DNA from: Andreesenia angusta
GTDB lineage: Bacteria > Bacillota > Clostridia > Tissierellales > Gottschalkiaceae
Assembly (NCBI GenBank): GCA_030537835.1
Contig: JAUNVB010000019.1
Coordinates: 1 to 34,978, forward strand
Reading direction: 5' to 3'
Length of the DNA stretch: 34,978 nucleotides
In this document: piece after piece, positions 33,461 through 34,978 of the stretch
Layout: each line of letters starts with the position of its first letter
Numbering within the stretch: the stretch's first letter is position 1
The notes under the pieces: generated by a model
Database searches by the model: none
What the model saw: only the letters and a program-made list of their open reading frames with translations
Told to the model about the DNA's origin: nothing
Position numbers and translations under genes: made by a program

Positions 33461-33514
33461 ATTATCCCTCTTTTCTTATATTCAATGATTTAATATTATC
33501 CTTTTTCTTTATAA

Positions 33515-33721
33515 AAAGCTATTGAAATTATAAATCTTTATCTAAATAATTATATTTCTAAAGATGATATATCTACTGATGCCTGTTATTCTAAATATGA
33601 TTTGGATTCAGAAGATATGAAGATTGATTCTGATCTGTTTTTAGATATTAAGGATCTTGCTGAATATGTAAAACCTGCATTTAAATGGGCTTTAGATTTT
33701 AATATTATTAGAGGAGTATGA
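33515..33721 (+). pseudogene. Truncated SLH-domain protein fragment
   Basis: An open frame of 68 codons without a usable start or ribosome-binding site. Its end reads LFLDIKDLAEYVKPAFKWA followed by LDFNIIRGV and a stop, the typical end of an S-layer-homology repeat (hydrophobic-D-aromatic pattern, A-aromatic-WA, GIIxG). It appears to be the 3' remnant of a surface protein whose 5' part was lost; the MltG gene lies divergently on its upstream side. Confidence 0.55.
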
Positions 33722-33749
33722 TATGATAAATGAATAAGAAATAATTATG

Positions 33750-33787
33750 TCAAAATTCTAGCCATTTCTGTGAAATGGCGATTTTGA
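33750..33787 (+). promoter_or_regulatory. Strong hairpin before the surface-protein gene
   Basis: GCCATTTC (33761-33768) pairs with GAAATGGC (33772-33779) and the flanks TCAAAAT/ATTTTGA (33750-33756 with 33781-33787) extend the stem. No U-run follows on the plus strand, so it is more likely a 5'-leader or mRNA-stabilising structure for the next gene than a terminator. Confidence 0.4.
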
Positions 33788-33813
33788 TTAAAAAAGAAAG
33801 GATGATAAACATT

Positions 33814-34887
33814 ATGAAAAGAAAAGTAGCAATAAGTTTATTAGTAGCAACATTATTAAGTGGGAGTGCTTTAGCGAGTAGCTACCATATGAAAAAATTA
33901 GACGACGGACCTGGTGGAAAATTAGAAGAAGGATATTTCTATACCTATGATGATGAAACTTGGGCTGTATCTAGATCAGCAAATTTAAAAGTCAATTCAA
34001 AACCTTTTGACTTCTCATATGACGCTAAAAACGTTTTAAGACTTGGTAGAACATATATGCCATTCAGAGCATTAGGAGAAGCCTTAGGAGCAGATGTAGG
34101 TTGGGATGCTAAAAATCTTACAGCTTACTTCAAGAAAGACAATAACACTATCAAAATAGACATAATGAATGGTGTTATGTATGTAAATGATGTGCCTAAA
34201 TCAAATGAACTAGGTAAACCATTCATAATGGAAGATAGATCATATATTCCAATTAGATTTGTAATAGAAGAAATGGGTTACAGAGTGGATTGGCACGCAG
34301 AGGAACTTCTTGTAGATATCATAACTGAAAAAGAAGAAGACAAAGTTATAAACAATGATTCAAATACTAATAACGATACTGTAAATGACACAGTAATAGA
34401 AAAACCTGATGACACTTATATAGCAAAAGAAATAATAACAGAATCTTTCAGAAAAAAGAAATATAAAATTCTAAATTTAACACTAAACAACCAATTAATA
34501 AAAACTAACAAACCAATATTAATAGACGACTTCTGGCCTGGAGATCCATATTACACATTAATACCAGTTGAAGAAGTAGCGAGGATATTCGATCAAAAGA
34601 TGACTATAATAGACAGAGAAACTGTAAAACTTGAAGGTAAAATGCACAACCTTAAGTATAACTCAGCAATATTCTCAGCAAGAAAGTCATATGTAACATA
34701 CGAAAATGAATACTTTAAATCAGATAAAGGTGTATTCTTAAACGCACCTAGACTTATAGATGGAACTATGTATATAAACATGCATACTCTTGCAACTTAC
34801 CTAGGTGAAAACCTAACAGCTAAAAGAGATATGGAAAATGGATTAACAAATATATATGTAGATGATGTAAACCAATATAAATACTAA
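33814..34887 (+). CDS. Secreted copper-amine-oxidase N-terminal (stalk) domain protein
   Basis: Exported protein of 357 residues. A clear signal peptide (MKRKVAISLLVATLLSGSALA) is followed by a copper amine oxidase-like N-terminal domain (about 35-155): RTYMPFRALGEALGADVGWD and, later, RSYIPIRFVIEEMGYRVDW, the usual paired signature. An Asn/Asp/Thr-rich linker (about 160-195) leads to a C-terminal part with a further related repeat (TLIPVEEVARIF; GTMYINMHTLATYLG). No catalytic oxidase domain is present; the domain is a common cell-surface module in Firmicutes. The start at 33814 is chosen for the signal peptide; AAAGG lies 12 bases upstream. ATGs 4 and 13 codons earlier are alternatives. Confidence 0.82.
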   Translation: MKRKVAISLLVATLLSGSALASSYHMKKLDDGPGGKLEEGYFYTYDDETWAVSRSANLKVNSKPFDFSYDAKNVLRLGRTYMPFRALGEALGADVGWDAKNLTAYFKKDNNTIKIDIMNGVMYVNDVPKSNELGKPFIMEDRSYIPIRFVIEEMGYRVDWHAEELLVDIITEKEEDKVINNDSNTNNDTVNDTVIEKPDDTYIAKEIITESFRKKKYKILNLTLNNQLIKTNKPILIDDFWPGDPYYTLIPVEEVARIFDQKMTIIDRETVKLEGKMHNLKYNSAIFSARKSYVTYENEYFKSDKGVFLNAPRLIDGTMYINMHTLATYLGENLTAKRDMENGLTNIYVDDVNQYKY

Positions 34888-34890
34888 AAA

Positions 34891-34917
34891 AGAGCTGATT
34901 ATTCAGCTCTTTTTTTA
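34891..34917 (+). terminator. Terminator of the surface-protein gene
   Basis: AGAGCTGA (34891-34898) pairs with TCAGCTCT (34903-34910), extended by the A/T flanks and followed by a run of seven T. Confidence 0.92.
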
Positions 34918-34978
34918 ATACGTTATGAGGATAAATTAAATGCTCTATATAATCTATTAAAGCCTGAGCAAAATATCA

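Noticed and set aside
1..34978. CRISPR arrays, insertion sequences, attachment sites and tRNA genes
   Set aside because: No repeated spacer pattern, transposase or integrase frame, or tRNA cloverleaf was noticed on either strand.

Overview
The window is AT-rich DNA from a low-GC Gram-positive anaerobe, most likely of the class Clostridia/Tissierellia. This placement is inferred from gene content: a T-box in front of pheS, Asp23/AmaP envelope proteins, a remnant of an S-layer-homology (SLH) protein, a copper-amine-oxidase-type surface protein, molybdenum hydroxylase and selenium genes, and frequent TTG start codons. Most genes lie on the minus strand.

Left end (1-6700): two tandem rRNA-type promoters point out of the window, so an rRNA operon should start just beyond base 1. 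Next comes a small HesB/IscA-like gene that reads through an in-frame TGA with a hairpin at that site, so it is probably a selenoprotein. It is followed by a ferritin, a three-subunit xanthine-dehydrogenase-type molybdenum hydroxylase behind an unrecognised structured leader with its own terminator, and a DUF3343 plus YedE pair (putative selenium handling and transport). Together these look like a selenium/molybdenum redox neighbourhood.

Middle (6800-16800): a SpoU/TrmH RNA methyltransferase, an AI-2E-family permease, and then an unusual minus-strand cluster. The cluster encodes a histidine kinase, a response regulator, a membrane-anchored extracytoplasmic protein, an ABC ATPase homologue that has lost every catalytic motif, an ABC-2-like permease and a DedA protein. 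On the plus strand are the amaP-DUF2273-asp23 envelope operon and a cysteine-synthase-family gene.

Right part (16800-34978): a TPR protein, a B12-binding radical SAM protein and a small acidic protein. Then comes a long minus-strand housekeeping operon, zapA-U32-mutS2-DUF523-argS-unknown, ending in a clear terminator. It is followed by T-box-controlled pheST, an MltG-like lipoprotein, a truncated SLH fragment and a secreted copper-amine-oxidase-domain protein.

No insertion sequence, CRISPR array or tRNA gene was seen. The most novel points are the selenoprotein, the hydroxylase leader RNA and the pseudo-ABC/two-component/DedA cluster.
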